Of a stretch of 64,000 nt of DNA, positions 24,217 through 33,346 are shown in pieces. Numbering within the stretch: position 1 is the stretch's first letter; every line of letters begins with the position of its first letter. The notes beneath the pieces were generated by a model that saw only the letters and a list, made by a program, of their open reading frames with translations, was not told the DNA's origin and searched no databases. A program made the translations under genes and the position numbers. Location: the NCBI RefSeq assembly GCF_015710975.1, contig NZ_CP049783.1, positions 3,639,501 to 3,703,500 of the forward strand. Direction: 5' to 3'. Origin of the DNA: Paenibacillus polymyxa (GTDB taxonomy: Bacteria; Bacillota; Bacilli; Paenibacillales; Paenibacillaceae).

Positions 24217-24930
24217 ATGTCCATCGAAATGAATACACAAGAAGTCATCAACGTGATTAAAAACAGCAAGAAAAAGACGCCTGTTAAAGTATATGTAAAA
24301 GGGGCTTTGGCTTCCGCATCTTTTGGCGAGAACGTTCAAGCTTTTATTTCTGGAGACAGCGGTGTGGTATTTGGTGATTGGGCCGATATCAAGCCGGTAC
24401 TGGATAGCGCAAACGCTAAAGAAGAAGATTATGTGGTGGAAAATGACCGCCGTAACTCCGCTGTTCCTATGCTGGATTTGAAAGGCATTAATGCACGCAT
24501 TGAGCCAGGCGCCTATATCCGTGATATGGTAGGCATCGGTAACAACGCAGTCATTATGATGGGTGCAGTAATTAACATTGGCGTTACGATTGGTGAAGGC
24601 ACTATGATTGATATGAATGCTGTACTTGGCGGTCGTGTTAAAGTAGGCAACATGTGCCACATCGGTGCAGGCGTTGTCCTTGCAGGTGTCATTGAGCCAC
24701 CTTCCGCACAGCCCGTTATCGTAGAAGACGAAGTATTGATCGGTGCGAACTCGGTTGTACTGGAAGGCGTACGCATTGGTAAAGGTGCAGTTGTCGCAGC
24801 CGGAGCGGTTGTAACTGAAGATGTGCCTCCATACTCTGTAGTAGCGGGTACACCTGCACGTGTAATCAAACAAGTCGATGACAAGACCAAATCCAAAACT
24901 GAGATTTTGAAAGAACTGCGCGTTTTGTAA
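24217..24930 (+). CDS. dapH: 2,3,4,5-tetrahydropyridine-2,6-dicarboxylate N-acetyltransferase
   Basis: Catalyses acetyl-CoA-dependent acetylation of tetrahydrodipicolinate, the first step of the acetylase branch of lysine/diaminopimelate synthesis. An N-terminal DapH domain (1-90) precedes a left-handed beta-helix with hexapeptide repeats (about 95-205: [21 protein letters not shown] and so on). The 237-residue length equals Bacillus DapH (YkuQ). AAGGAG lies 14 bases before the ATG, which is a little far; an ATG four codons on is possible. dapL follows after a terminator, and patA, the enzyme between these two steps, is at 30643. I see no lysine riboswitch in the 210-bp leader. Confidence 0.95.
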   Translation: MSIEMNTQEVINVIKNSKKKTPVKVYVKGALASASFGENVQAFISGDSGVVFGDWADIKPVLDSANAKEEDYVVENDRRNSAVPMLDLKGINARIEPGAYIRDMVGIGNNAVIMMGAVINIGVTIGEGTMIDMNAVLGGRVKVGNMCHIGAGVVLAGVIEPPSAQPVIVEDEVLIGANSVVLEGVRIGKGAVVAAGAVVTEDVPPYSVVAGTPARVIKQVDDKTKSKTEILKELRVL

Positions 24931-25020
24931 GAAGGCAAAGTTTTTTATGTACCAAAGGTGAACGATTCCTTGTCAGGAGCATGATGCACTGACAGCATAA
25001 CTTAGGGACGAAGCACAACG

Positions 25021-25060
25021 GACAAGGCTCGGCGGCTGCGCCGGGCTTTTGTCCTTTTGT
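25021..25060 (+). terminator. Terminator between dapH and dapL
   Basis: A GC-rich hairpin (GGCTCGGCG-GCTG-CGCCGGGCT) is followed by TTTTGTCCTTTTG. It would allow separate or attenuated expression of dapL. Confidence 0.75.
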
Positions 25061-25112
25061 TCTTTTGCCAGGTAAGAGCTGATGAGCTATAAAGAGGAGG
25101 CGTAGCAGCAAA

Positions 25113-26249
25113 ATGAGTACAGCCAATTATCGTTCTTTTGTTCAAATACGAAGGGATCTGCATCAAATTCCCGAACTAGGGTTTGAGGAATATAAAACAC
25201 AACGATACTTGCTGAACTACTTGGAAACGCTCCCTCAGGAGCGGCTGGAGATTCGTACATGGCGTACGGGCGTGTTAGTATTCATTCATGGAACGGCTCC
25301 TAAGCGCCGCTATGGATATCGTTGTGATATGGATGGTTTACCCATCGAGGAAGAGACGGGTTACGATTTCCGTTCGACTCATCCTGGCTACATGCATGCT
25401 TGTGGACACGACTTACATATGACGATTGGATTGGGAATTGTGACTCACTTTGCGAGCCATCCGATGAAGGATGATCTGGTCGTGTTGTTTCAACCTGCGG
25501 AGGAAGGACCTGGTGGAGCCTTGCCTATGCGGGACAGCACGGAGCTGGCCGACTGGATGCCGGATGAAATTGTCGCATTGCATGTTGCACCAGAATATCC
25601 TGTAGGCACAATTGCTACTCGCCCGGGTATCCTGTTTGCCAATACGTCAGAGCTTTTCATCGATCTCAAGGGTACGGGGGGACATGCTGCTTATCCACAC
25701 AAGGCGAATGATATGGTAGTAGCTGCTTGCCAGCTGGTAGGGCAATTACAGACGGTGGTAGCCCGTAACGTGAACCCACTGGATGCCGCAGTCATTACCG
25801 TTGGCAAGGTTAGTGGAGGCACGAAGCAAAATATCATCGCGGAAACCGCTCGTTTGGAAGGTACAATCCGTACGCTGTCTGCCGATACGATGACGCTGGT
25901 TAAATCACGGATTGAGGCGCTGGTGCGCGGTGTGGAAGCTGGGTTTGAATGTCAAGCGGAGATTCATTATGGCTCCAATTATTTGCAAGTGTACAATGAA
26001 GCCAAGGTGACTGAGGAATTCATGAACTGGGTCAGTAACCGGCAGGATGTGCAGCTCGTTGAATGCGGAGAAGCGATGACGGGAGAGGATTTCGGGTATT
26101 TCCTGGAGCGAATTCCCGGTCTGATGTTCTGGCTTGGGGTGGATACGCCTTATGGCTTGCACCATGCCAAGCTGGAGCCTGCGGAGGAAGCCATCGAGGT
26201 GGCCATCCGTGTGTTGACAGACTATTTTACATGGAAGTCTCAAGGGTGA
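25113..26249 (+). CDS. dapL: N-acetyldiaminopimelate deacetylase (M20 family)
   Basis: A di-metal amidohydrolase that removes acetate from N-acetyl-LL-diaminopimelate in the acetylase lysine branch. Metal motifs MHACGHDLH (near residue 95), EEGPGG (near 130) and H-V-A-P (near 158) are present. The dimerisation insert follows at about 180-290. 378 residues is the family length, as in Bacillus YkuR. GAGGAGG precedes the ATG. Position after dapH supports this over other M20 amidohydrolases. The potABCD operon starts 75 bases downstream. Confidence 0.9.
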   Translation: MSTANYRSFVQIRRDLHQIPELGFEEYKTQRYLLNYLETLPQERLEIRTWRTGVLVFIHGTAPKRRYGYRCDMDGLPIEEETGYDFRSTHPGYMHACGHDLHMTIGLGIVTHFASHPMKDDLVVLFQPAEEGPGGALPMRDSTELADWMPDEIVALHVAPEYPVGTIATRPGILFANTSELFIDLKGTGGHAAYPHKANDMVVAACQLVGQLQTVVARNVNPLDAAVITVGKVSGGTKQNIIAETARLEGTIRTLSADTMTLVKSRIEALVRGVEAGFECQAEIHYGSNYLQVYNEAKVTEEFMNWVSNRQDVQLVECGEAMTGEDFGYFLERIPGLMFWLGVDTPYGLHHAKLEPAEEAIEVAIRVLTDYFTWKSQG

Positions 26250-26324
26250 ATGATACAGCCTGAATAATTATGTTTAATGAAGAGAATGTAATGGAATGAA
26301 GTCGAATTTTTGAAGGAGGGTGTT

Positions 26325-27434
26325 ATGGGAGAGCAAACCATCATCCGATTTGAGCGGGTGACCAAACAATATGACAACGATCCCCCAGTGCTGGCGGATG
26401 TCAGCTTTGAGATTGAGCGTGGTAAATTTTATACACTGCTGGGCCCTTCCGGTTGTGGCAAAACGACAATTTTGCGTATGATTGCAGGTTTTGCAGAGCC
26501 GACAGAAGGCTCTATTTATTTGAATGATAAACTCATTAATCGTGTTCCGGCCAATGAGCGGCAGGTCAATACGGTTTTTCAGGATTATGCGCTATTTCCA
26601 CATCTGAACGTGTTTGAAAATGTAGCCTTTGGTCTGCGAATCAAAAAGATGAACAAAAAGGACATTCAGGAAAAGGTGACACAGGCGTTGTCCTTTGTCA
26701 ATCTGGAAGGCTACGGTGAACGGGAAATTTCCGAGATGTCCGGGGGGCAGCGTCAGCGTGTAGCGATTGCACGGGCTATCGTCAATGAGCCTGATGTTCT
26801 TTTACTGGATGAACCTTTGTCGGCACTGGATTTAAAGCTGCGGACAGAAATGCAGTATATTTTGCGTGAAATGCAGCAGCGCCTGGGAATCACTTTTATA
26901 TTCGTTACGCATGATCAGGAGGAAGCGCTGGCCATGTCAGACGAAATTTTTGTCATGAACAAAGGCAAGATCGAGCAGAGCGGTACCCCAAATGATATCT
27001 ATGATGAGCCGATTAATCGGTTTGTTGCTGATTTTATCGGCGAATCGAATATAGTTCCTGGACGTATGATCGCGGATTATCAAGTGGAATTCAATGGTCG
27101 ACAGTTTGAATGTGTCGATGGAGGATTGCGTCCGGACGAACCGATTGAAATTGTGATCCGGCCCGAGGATTTGGAGATTACGAGTGTTGCTGAAGGCAAG
27201 CTGCGGGTAAAGGTGGATACTCAATTGTTCCGTGGTGTTCACTATGAAATAAGCTGCTATGATGATTCAGGACAGGAATGGCTCGTGCATTCTACCAAAA
27301 AGGCGGAGCTGGGAAGTGAAATCGGCCTGAAATTTGACCCGGAAGCCATTCATGTCATGCGCTTTGGGGAGACAGAGGAAGAATTTGATCGACGTCTGGA
27401 AGCCTATGAAGAGGTGGATCAGCATGTCCGGTAA
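26325..27434 (+). CDS. potA: Spermidine/putrescine ABC transporter ATP-binding protein
   Basis: The cytoplasmic ATPase of a polyamine importer. Walker [10 protein letters not shown] (near residue 37), signature MSGGQRQR, Walker [12 protein letters not shown] and the His of THDQ are all present. A C-terminal TOBE domain (about 270-355) is typical of PotA. The ATG at 26325 follows GAAGGAGG. It overlaps potB by 11 bases, and the four genes potABCD form one overlapping operon. Confidence 0.95.
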   Translation: MGEQTIIRFERVTKQYDNDPPVLADVSFEIERGKFYTLLGPSGCGKTTILRMIAGFAEPTEGSIYLNDKLINRVPANERQVNTVFQDYALFPHLNVFENVAFGLRIKKMNKKDIQEKVTQALSFVNLEGYGEREISEMSGGQRQRVAIARAIVNEPDVLLLDEPLSALDLKLRTEMQYILREMQQRLGITFIFVTHDQEEALAMSDEIFVMNKGKIEQSGTPNDIYDEPINRFVADFIGESNIVPGRMIADYQVEFNGRQFECVDGGLRPDEPIEIVIRPEDLEITSVAEGKLRVKVDTQLFRGVHYEISCYDDSGQEWLVHSTKKAELGSEIGLKFDPEAIHVMRFGETEEEFDRRLEAYEEVDQHVR

Positions 27435-28236
27435 TACAAGAGCAGCGTATCTGCTGCCTTACTATTTATGGATTGTGCTGTTCGTGGCGGCGCCAGTTGT
27501 CCTTGTATTTTACTATTCACTGTTTGATGTGGATGGTCATCTCACATTCAGCAACTACGCTCAGTTTCTGACACCTGTTTACTTAAGCATGACGCTTAGC
27601 TCGTTTTGGTATGCATTTCTGATTACGGTATGTTCACTGCTCGTGGCGTATCCAGCGGCATATTTACTTACTCGCACCAAGCATAAGCAGCTGTGGCTGT
27701 TGCTCATTATTTTGCCTACTTGGATTAACTTGTTGCTCAAAACGTATGCCTTTATTGGCATTTTCGGAACCTATGGTCCGGTGAACGCGGTGCTAGGAAT
27801 GGTTGGGTTGGGTGGTCAGCAAATATTGTTTACCAGCTCCAGCTTTGTGTTTGTATCTGTGTATATTTTTGTGCCTTTTATGATTTTGCCCATCTATAAT
27901 GCGTTGGAGGGTTTGAATCCTTCACTGCTGGACGCAGCCCGTGATTTGGGAGCCTCCAAATGGACCGCGTTTCGCAGGGTTATTTTCCCGTTAACACTTT
28001 CGGGTGTGCGATCCGGCTGTATGGCTGTGTTTATTCCAGCGCTGTCGCTGTTTATGATTACCCGTCTGATTGCGGGTAACCGTGTGATTACGCTGGGAAC
28101 GGCGATAGAGCAGCATTTTCTGGTTACTCAGGACTGGGGTATGGGCTCTACAGTTGCTGTGTTCCTGATTTTGGCGATGGCGATCATTATGCTGCTCACC
28201 TCGCGAACGAAACGGAGGGTGCGGCATGGCAAATAA
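27424..28236 (+). CDS. potB: Polyamine ABC transporter permease
   Basis: An inner-membrane permease, 270 residues with six helices. The EAA loop ([19 protein letters not shown]) that docks on PotA is at about residues 160-178. The ATG at 27424 is within the end of potA, with GAGGTGG ahead. This gives tight translational coupling; a much longer upstream frame lacks a ribosome site. Works with PotC. Confidence 0.9.
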   Translation: MSGNTRAAYLLPYYLWIVLFVAAPVVLVFYYSLFDVDGHLTFSNYAQFLTPVYLSMTLSSFWYAFLITVCSLLVAYPAAYLLTRTKHKQLWLLLIILPTWINLLLKTYAFIGIFGTYGPVNAVLGMVGLGGQQILFTSSSFVFVSVYIFVPFMILPIYNALEGLNPSLLDAARDLGASKWTAFRRVIFPLTLSGVRSGCMAVFIPALSLFMITRLIAGNRVITLGTAIEQHFLVTQDWGMGSTVAVFLILAMAIIMLLTSRTKRRVRHGK

Positions 28237-29047
28237 AAACCGATTCGGAAATATTTATTTGGTGATTGTTTTTCTCGTGTTGTATGCACCTATCTTGTAT
28301 TTGATGTACTATTCCTTCAACAGCGGCGGGACCATGCACGAGTTTGAGGGCTTTACACTTCAATATTACAAAGAGGTGTTCGCAGACACCCGTTTGATCA
28401 TTATTGTCATTAACACTTTGGTGATTGCTTTGCTGTCGTCTGCATTGGCTACGATAATTGGGATCATGGGGGCACTGGCTATTCATCAGATGCAGAACCG
28501 TCGAGTCAAAAATACGCTGCTGTCGCTCAACAATGTATTAATCGTGAACCCGGACGTCATTATCGGCGCTTCCTTCCTCATTTTGTTCACGATGGTTGGG
28601 ATTAAGCTGGGTTTTTACTCTGTTTTGTTATCCCATATTGCGTTTAGTGTGCCGATTGCGGTCATTATGATTTTGCCACGCCTTCAGGAAATGAGTCCAT
28701 CTCTGGTCGATGCCGCGCGTGATTTGGGTGCCAGCCGGCTGGATGTGCTAACCAAGGTGATTTTGCCCTTTATTAAGCCAGGAATTTATGCAGGCTTTTT
28801 TATGGCGTTAACGTACTCGCTGGATGATTTTGCGGTGACCTTTTTTGTGACTGGCAGTGGCTATTCGACCTTATCAGTGGAAATATACTCACGTGCCCGT
28901 CAAGGGGTTTCCTTGTCCATCAATGCGCTGTCCACGCTCATATTCCTGTTTACTGTGCTGCTGGTGGTGGGCTATTACTTTATTATGCGCAAGGCGAATC
29001 GTAATGGTAAAAAAGAGCCTGCGGCGGAAATGGGGGTGCCTAGATGA
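28226..29047 (+). CDS. potC: Polyamine ABC transporter permease
   Basis: The second permease, 273 residues and six helices, with an EAA loop [19 protein letters not shown] near residue 158. It starts inside potB (11-base overlap), and its TGA overlaps the ATG of potD (ATGA), so the order and stoichiometry of subunits are coupled. Forms the channel with PotB. Confidence 0.9.
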   Translation: MANKNRFGNIYLVIVFLVLYAPILYLMYYSFNSGGTMHEFEGFTLQYYKEVFADTRLIIIVINTLVIALLSSALATIIGIMGALAIHQMQNRRVKNTLLSLNNVLIVNPDVIIGASFLILFTMVGIKLGFYSVLLSHIAFSVPIAVIMILPRLQEMSPSLVDAARDLGASRLDVLTKVILPFIKPGIYAGFFMALTYSLDDFAVTFFVTGSGYSTLSVEIYSRARQGVSLSINALSTLIFLFTVLLVVGYYFIMRKANRNGKKEPAAEMGVPR

Positions 29048-30117
29048 AGTCGCTTGTGCGCGTGTTTCTGTCCATTTTCATTATCTCGTTTGGCCTGATG
29101 GGCGTGGCAGCCTGGCTGAACTCCAGCCAAGGCTACTCCGGTGGTAACACACTGACGGTGTACAACTGGGGAGACTACATTGATCCTGAGCTGCTGGAAC
29201 GGTTTCAGAAGGAGACGGGCATTACCGTCATTTATCAAACATTTGATTCCAATGAAGCGATGCTGACGAAAATCGAGCAGGGGGGAACTTCATTTGATGT
29301 AGCGGTTCCCTCGGAATATGCGTTGGCTAAAATGAAGCAGGAGCATCTGTTGCTCCCATTGGACCACAGCAAACTGCCGAATTTGAAGCATGTAGATGCT
29401 CATTATCTAAACCTTTCGTTTGATCCGAATAACCAATATTCGGTTCCGTATTTTTGGGGTACAGTCGGGATTGTATTTAACCCGGAGCTGACGAAAGGCA
29501 TTGATTTTCATAGCTGGGATGGCCTATGGGATCCGAAGCTGCGTAATAACCTGTTGCTAGTTGATGGAGCTAGGGAGATTATGGGCATGTCGCTGAACAG
29601 TCTCCACTATTCCTTGAATGATACGAACCAGGCGCATTTGCAGCAAGCTTTGACGAAGCTGGAGAAGCTAGCACCCAATGTCAAGGCAGTGGTTGGCGAT
29701 GAGATTAAAATGCTGCTGGCCAACGAGGAAGCTGCTGCTGGAGTTGTATGGTCCGGTGATGCTTCCGAAATCATGGATCAGAATGATAAGCTGGATTACG
29801 TCGTGCCAGATGAAGGATCCAACCTGTGGTTCGATAATATAGTTATTCCAAAAACGGCCACCCATGTGGACGCGGCTCATAAATTTATCAATTTTATGAT
29901 GCAGCCCGATGTAGCCGCTCAAAATGCCGAGTTTGTAGGTTACTCCACGCCAAACAAGGATGCAAAGAAATTGCTGCCTGAAGATATCTCAGGCGATGAG
30001 CGGTTCTATCCTCCATCTGAAATTACAGATAAGCTGGAAGTATACAACAATCTGGGTAAGCGAATGCTCGCTCACTATAATGAATTGTTCCTGCAATTCA
30101 AAATGCATTTAAAGTAG
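29044..30117 (+). CDS. potD: Polyamine-binding protein, membrane-anchored
   Basis: Extracytoplasmic substrate-binding protein of the PotD/PotF family, 357 residues. The mature part opens LTVYNWGDYID and contains FDVAVPSEYAL and the substrate-pocket Trp/Asp residues (VWSGDASEI). The N-terminal hydrophobic segment (residues 5-24) lacks a lipobox cysteine, so it is either an uncleaved anchor or a secreted form. Most Gram-positive binding proteins are lipoproteins. It closes the pot operon. Whether spermidine or putrescine is bound cannot be told. Confidence 0.9.
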   Translation: MKSLVRVFLSIFIISFGLMGVAAWLNSSQGYSGGNTLTVYNWGDYIDPELLERFQKETGITVIYQTFDSNEAMLTKIEQGGTSFDVAVPSEYALAKMKQEHLLLPLDHSKLPNLKHVDAHYLNLSFDPNNQYSVPYFWGTVGIVFNPELTKGIDFHSWDGLWDPKLRNNLLLVDGAREIMGMSLNSLHYSLNDTNQAHLQQALTKLEKLAPNVKAVVGDEIKMLLANEEAAAGVVWSGDASEIMDQNDKLDYVVPDEGSNLWFDNIVIPKTATHVDAAHKFINFMMQPDVAAQNAEFVGYSTPNKDAKKLLPEDISGDERFYPPSEITDKLEVYNNLGKRMLAHYNELFLQFKMHLK

Positions 30118-30138
30118 GGGAGTGGCGTTGTGGATCAG

Positions 30139-30274
30139 GGAATGGTGCTTTAGAGGCCGCTGCGGAGGCGGATGGTGCTTACCATCGCTGTTAAATTCCA
30201 ATTTTTATGATTGAATATGTAAAGGTGAAAATCGGAATTTAAAGGCGACCGCTTCGCTTGTCCAGCACCATTCC
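30139..30274. repeat. Nested palindromic repeat, copy A
   Basis: Outer arms GGAATGGTGCT (30139-30149) and AGCACCATTCC (30264-30274) are perfect complements. An inner 15-bp stem (30191-30205 with 30228-30242, one mismatch) is flanked by TCGCTGTT on the left and AAAGGCGA on the right. It sits just after potD in a 525-bp gene-free stretch that holds two such copies and a terminator. Confidence 0.65.
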
Positions 30275-30353
30275 GCCCCCTCCGCTGCGCCGTGCTTAAA
30301 GCCACGTACCTATGAATCCCCCACGCCGACGGTGAGGGAGTAGGGGAAGAGTG

Positions 30354-30399
30354 AAAAGGCCCTTGAACCACCAACGTAGGTGGTTCAAGGGCCTTTTTT
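30354..30399. terminator. Strong terminator downstream of potD and patA
   Basis: A perfect 17-bp stem, AAGGCCCTTGAACCACC with its complement, a six-base loop and a T6 tract. It is flanked by A on the left, so it can work on both strands between the converging pot operon and patA. Confidence 0.9.
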
Positions 30400-30511
30400 G
30401 TGTACTCACCGCGCGAAGCGGTAAGTAATGTCTTTAACCCTACCACTTCACATACCTTAGAAAATTGTGGGACTTTAAGGCGGGCAGCGAGCGAAGCGGG
30501 CCAATTGAATC

Positions 30512-30599
30512 TGGAGAAGCGGCAGCGTTCGCCTTTGCTGAGGGATTCTTACCTATAAATGTTTTATACAATTAAAGAATCCCCAGCAACAGCGATCGG
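30512..30599. repeat. Nested palindromic repeat, copy B (inverted)
   Basis: On the minus strand this reads CCGATCGCTGTT, then a 13-14 bp stem GCTGGGGATTCTT, a 24-base loop, the complementary arm, and AAAGGCGAACGCTGCCGC. The flanks equal those of copy A while the stem sequence is entirely different but still paired. Confidence 0.6.
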
Positions 30600-30642
30600 A
30601 AGATCAAATGGACTGCGTAGCGCCTCTAACCACCTTAACTCC

Positions 30643-31797
30643 CTACAACCCTCTAACAAACCTCTCTATTTTATCCAACCCTTGCTCCAGTACATCCTGT
30701 CCGTAGGCGTAAGATAAGCGAATGTAGCCTTCCCCATAGGAAGAAAAGGCATCTCCCGGCACGACAGCCACTCCTTGCTCTTCCAGCAGCTTTAAGGTGA
30801 AGTCCATCGAGCTTAATCCAAAATGGGCGATGGAAGGGAAAAGATAAAAGGCTCCTTCGGGCTTCTCCAGTGGAATTCCCATATCAGTCAGTCTTCCGTG
30901 TACATAGTCGCGACGTCGGCGGTACTCATCGCGCATCGGAAGTGCATCATCCACCCCAGCGGTCAGGGCTTCTAGTGCTGCATATTGGCTAATTGAGCTA
31001 GCACAGGTCACGTTGTATTGATGCACTTTGACCATGTGCTGTGTGATTTCAGCAGGTGCAAGTGTAAAACCAATGCGCCATCCTGTCATGGAATGTGATT
31101 TGGACAGACCGTTAATGACGACTGTACGCTCCCGCATACCTGGAAGAACTGCAATAGATACGTGCGGTGTATCGTAAATCAGTTCACTGTATATTTCATC
31201 CGAGATGATAAACAAATCGCGTTCCTTGAGCAAATCTGCGACGGCTTCCAGCTCTTCGCGGCTCATTACTCGTCCGGTTGGATTCGAAGGATACCCGAGA
31301 ATGACTGCTTTTGTCCGCTCAGTCAGATAAGGCTCTAGTACCTCGGCCGTTAGCTTGAAGCCGCTGTTGCGGGTGTCAGCCAACACTGGAATGCCACCTG
31401 ACAAACGGATCAATGGCTCATATCCTGGGTAGATCGGCACAGGTAGAATGACTTCGTCTCCGGGTGACAAAATCGTGCGCAGGGTAATATCCAGCGCTTC
31501 ACTGGCTCCGTTCGTCACGATAACCTCATCCTGTCCTCGGTAATTCAGGCCGTATTTGCGATCTACAAACGCTGCTGCGGCTTCGCGTAATTCCGGTAGT
31601 CCCGGATTAGGTGTATACGTGGTCCGACCTTCATCAATCGCCCGATGGGCAGCCTCCATAATATGTGCAGGGGTGGGGAAATCTGGCTGCCCAATCGTTA
31701 ATGACAGAGTTCCGGGTAATGCGGCAACTTTATTGGCGATTTTGCGGATGCCGCTGATTTGAATATTTTTAACCTGATCGTTAAGCAAATGCTCCAT
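30643..31797 (-). CDS. patA: N-acetyl-LL-diaminopimelate aminotransferase
   Basis: A PLP-dependent class I aminotransferase that converts N-acetyl-2-amino-6-oxopimelate to N-acetyl-LL-diaminopimelate, the step between DapH and DapL. NGLSKSHSMTGWR carries the PLP lysine (near residue 233), and PSNPTG and SDEIYSEL the cofactor pocket. The sequence MEHLLN..ISGIRK at the N-terminus and VHQYNV..CASSISQ are PatA hallmarks. The ATG at 31797 is used because AAAAGGTGG lies before it. The gene is separated from dapHL by the pot operon but completes the pathway. Confidence 0.9.
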   Translation of the reverse strand: MEHLLNDQVKNIQISGIRKIANKVAALPGTLSLTIGQPDFPTPAHIMEAAHRAIDEGRTTYTPNPGLPELREAAAAFVDRKYGLNYRGQDEVIVTNGASEALDITLRTILSPGDEVILPVPIYPGYEPLIRLSGGIPVLADTRNSGFKLTAEVLEPYLTERTKAVILGYPSNPTGRVMSREELEAVADLLKERDLFIISDEIYSELIYDTPHVSIAVLPGMRERTVVINGLSKSHSMTGWRIGFTLAPAEITQHMVKVHQYNVTCASSISQYAALEALTAGVDDALPMRDEYRRRRDYVHGRLTDMGIPLEKPEGAFYLFPSIAHFGLSSMDFTLKLLEEQGVAVVPGDAFSSYGEGYIRLSYAYGQDVLEQGLDKIERFVRGL

Positions 31798-32105
31798 AGT
31801 GTGTAATGCCACCTTTTTCTGTATTAGAACAAGTTTACAATAATATGATCTGATTTTGCTACGGCAAGAAGAATTCATTTTTACATAATTCAGGTACTAA
31901 ATTGGCTAATTTGTGGTATCTTAAATATAGGGTATGTTTGTAAGCGTAATCATAAGGAAAATGGGGAGTGATCAAAGCCAATTGACTTAACGATCACAGA
32001 ACTAGATAAATGTCAGCTTGATTGACTTTGTGAGATAGTTAAGTTATCTTTTGTGGAGAAGTAGTATGATAAAGTAGAATGAATAGAATGAAGAGGTGAA
32101 ATGTC

Positions 32106-32510
32106 GTGGGAGTAACAGCTAAACAAATTTTTGTGAATTTACCAGTTAAAAACTTGCAACACTCCATTGATTTTTTCACTACCATCGGATTTGAATTCAA
32201 CGCTCAGTTCACAGATGAACATGCAACCTGCATGGTTGTTAGTGAACATATTTTTGTCATGCTGTTGGTTGAAGAACGTTTTAAAACGTTCACTTCAAAG
32301 GAAATTTCAGATGCCACGAAAAGCACAGAAGCGATTGTTGCCCTATCGGTGGAGAGCCGAGAAAAGGTGGATGAGATCGTTCACAAAGCTTTGAAAGCAG
32401 GCGGCAAACCCTCAAATGAGCCTCAAGATCATGGTTTTATGTATGGCTGGAGTTTTCAGGATTTGGATGGTCATCTATGGGAGTTCTTTTATATGGCAGA
32501 GCAGTCATAG
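32106..32510 (+). CDS. VOC (glyoxalase/bleomycin resistance) family protein
   Basis: A 134-residue vicinal-oxygen-chelate protein built of two beta-alpha-beta units: IFVNLPVKNLQHSIDFFTTIGF at the start and FQDLDGHLWEFFYM at the end, with the last Glu a usual metal ligand. It may bind a metal and an unknown small molecule. The GTG at 32106 follows AGAGGTGA; the ATG five bases earlier is out of frame. It stands alone, with a promoter region of about 300 bp divergent from patA. Confidence 0.85.
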   Translation: MGVTAKQIFVNLPVKNLQHSIDFFTTIGFEFNAQFTDEHATCMVVSEHIFVMLLVEERFKTFTSKEISDATKSTEAIVALSVESREKVDEIVHKALKAGGKPSNEPQDHGFMYGWSFQDLDGHLWEFFYMAEQS

Positions 32511-32616
32511 AAGTAAGGATGATTAAGCAAACGAAGTATCATGGAAAGTAATCTATCCTAAAAAGATAGTTTACTTTCTTTCTTGCATGTGATTGAACTC
32601 ATCAGGAGGAATTACA

Positions 32617-33147
32617 ATGTCTAACGAAGTGAGAATATACTCTGTTCAAGTGCTCAGCGAAGTATTGTCAGATTCACTAAGCCGACTGTTGATCGACGTG
32701 GTTGCTGATGGTGCATCTATAGGTTTCTTACCGCCACTGAGGTATCAGGAGGCAGCAGCTTATTGGAACAGTGTGCTTGAGGACGGTGTAGTTCTGTGGA
32801 TTGCCGAGAAGGACGGAATACCTGTGGGGACGGTTCAGCTTCAGTTGGCTCAAAAAGCGAACGCTACACATCGTGCAGAAATTGCAAAGCTTATGGTGCA
32901 TCCGTCCGGACGCAGGCTTGGGATCGCACGACAGTTAATGAAGGCAGCCGAAGAAGAGGCAGTGCGTCAGAACAGAACCCTACTGGTGCTGGATACGCGT
33001 GTTGGAGATCCTTCTAATAGATTATATGAGTCGATCGGGTTTGTGGAAGCTGGTGTTATTCCGAACTACGCTCAATCAGCCGATGGTCAGCTGCACGCCA
33101 CTCGATATTATTATAAGCCATTAAATCCGTATTCCAGTCATAGCTGA
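32617..33147 (+). CDS. GNAT family N-acetyltransferase
   Basis: A 176-residue acetyltransferase. IAKLMVHPSGRRLGIARQLM contains the acetyl-CoA loop (RRLGIA), and GDPSNRLYESIGFVEAG is motif B. The C-terminal YYYKPL is common in a subgroup whose members modify small amines. The ATG at 32617 follows CAGGAGGA. The GC content is like the core and it is unrelated to the array acetyltransferases. Confidence 0.85.
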   Translation: MSNEVRIYSVQVLSEVLSDSLSRLLIDVVADGASIGFLPPLRYQEAAAYWNSVLEDGVVLWIAEKDGIPVGTVQLQLAQKANATHRAEIAKLMVHPSGRRLGIARQLMKAAEEEAVRQNRTLLVLDTRVGDPSNRLYESIGFVEAGVIPNYAQSADGQLHATRYYYKPLNPYSSHS

Positions 33148-33346
33148 GCATTTGCCGAATAACCGTGGTATTTGCGGGAAATCATAACTTGTCATTGGAT
33201 TACATAACCTTTTTCCGCGTTTATTCGACTGGTAAAGCACGGGAATCGGAACGTATAATGAAGAGGAAATCAGAAAAGGTTTTTTTATGTCATTTGACTG
33301 TACTGAATTGAAGAACGTAGCAAACACAGCGGAGGAATCAAAGAAT

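Noticed and set aside
24040..24873. Long open frame on the minus strand overlapping dapH
   Set aside because: It is antisense to a clear hexapeptide-repeat gene, has an unnatural Tyr/His/Asn-rich composition and no ribosome site.
27334..27423. N-terminal extension of PotB
   Set aside because: It lies inside potA in another frame. The ATG at 27424 with GAGGTGG gives the normal permease N-terminus.
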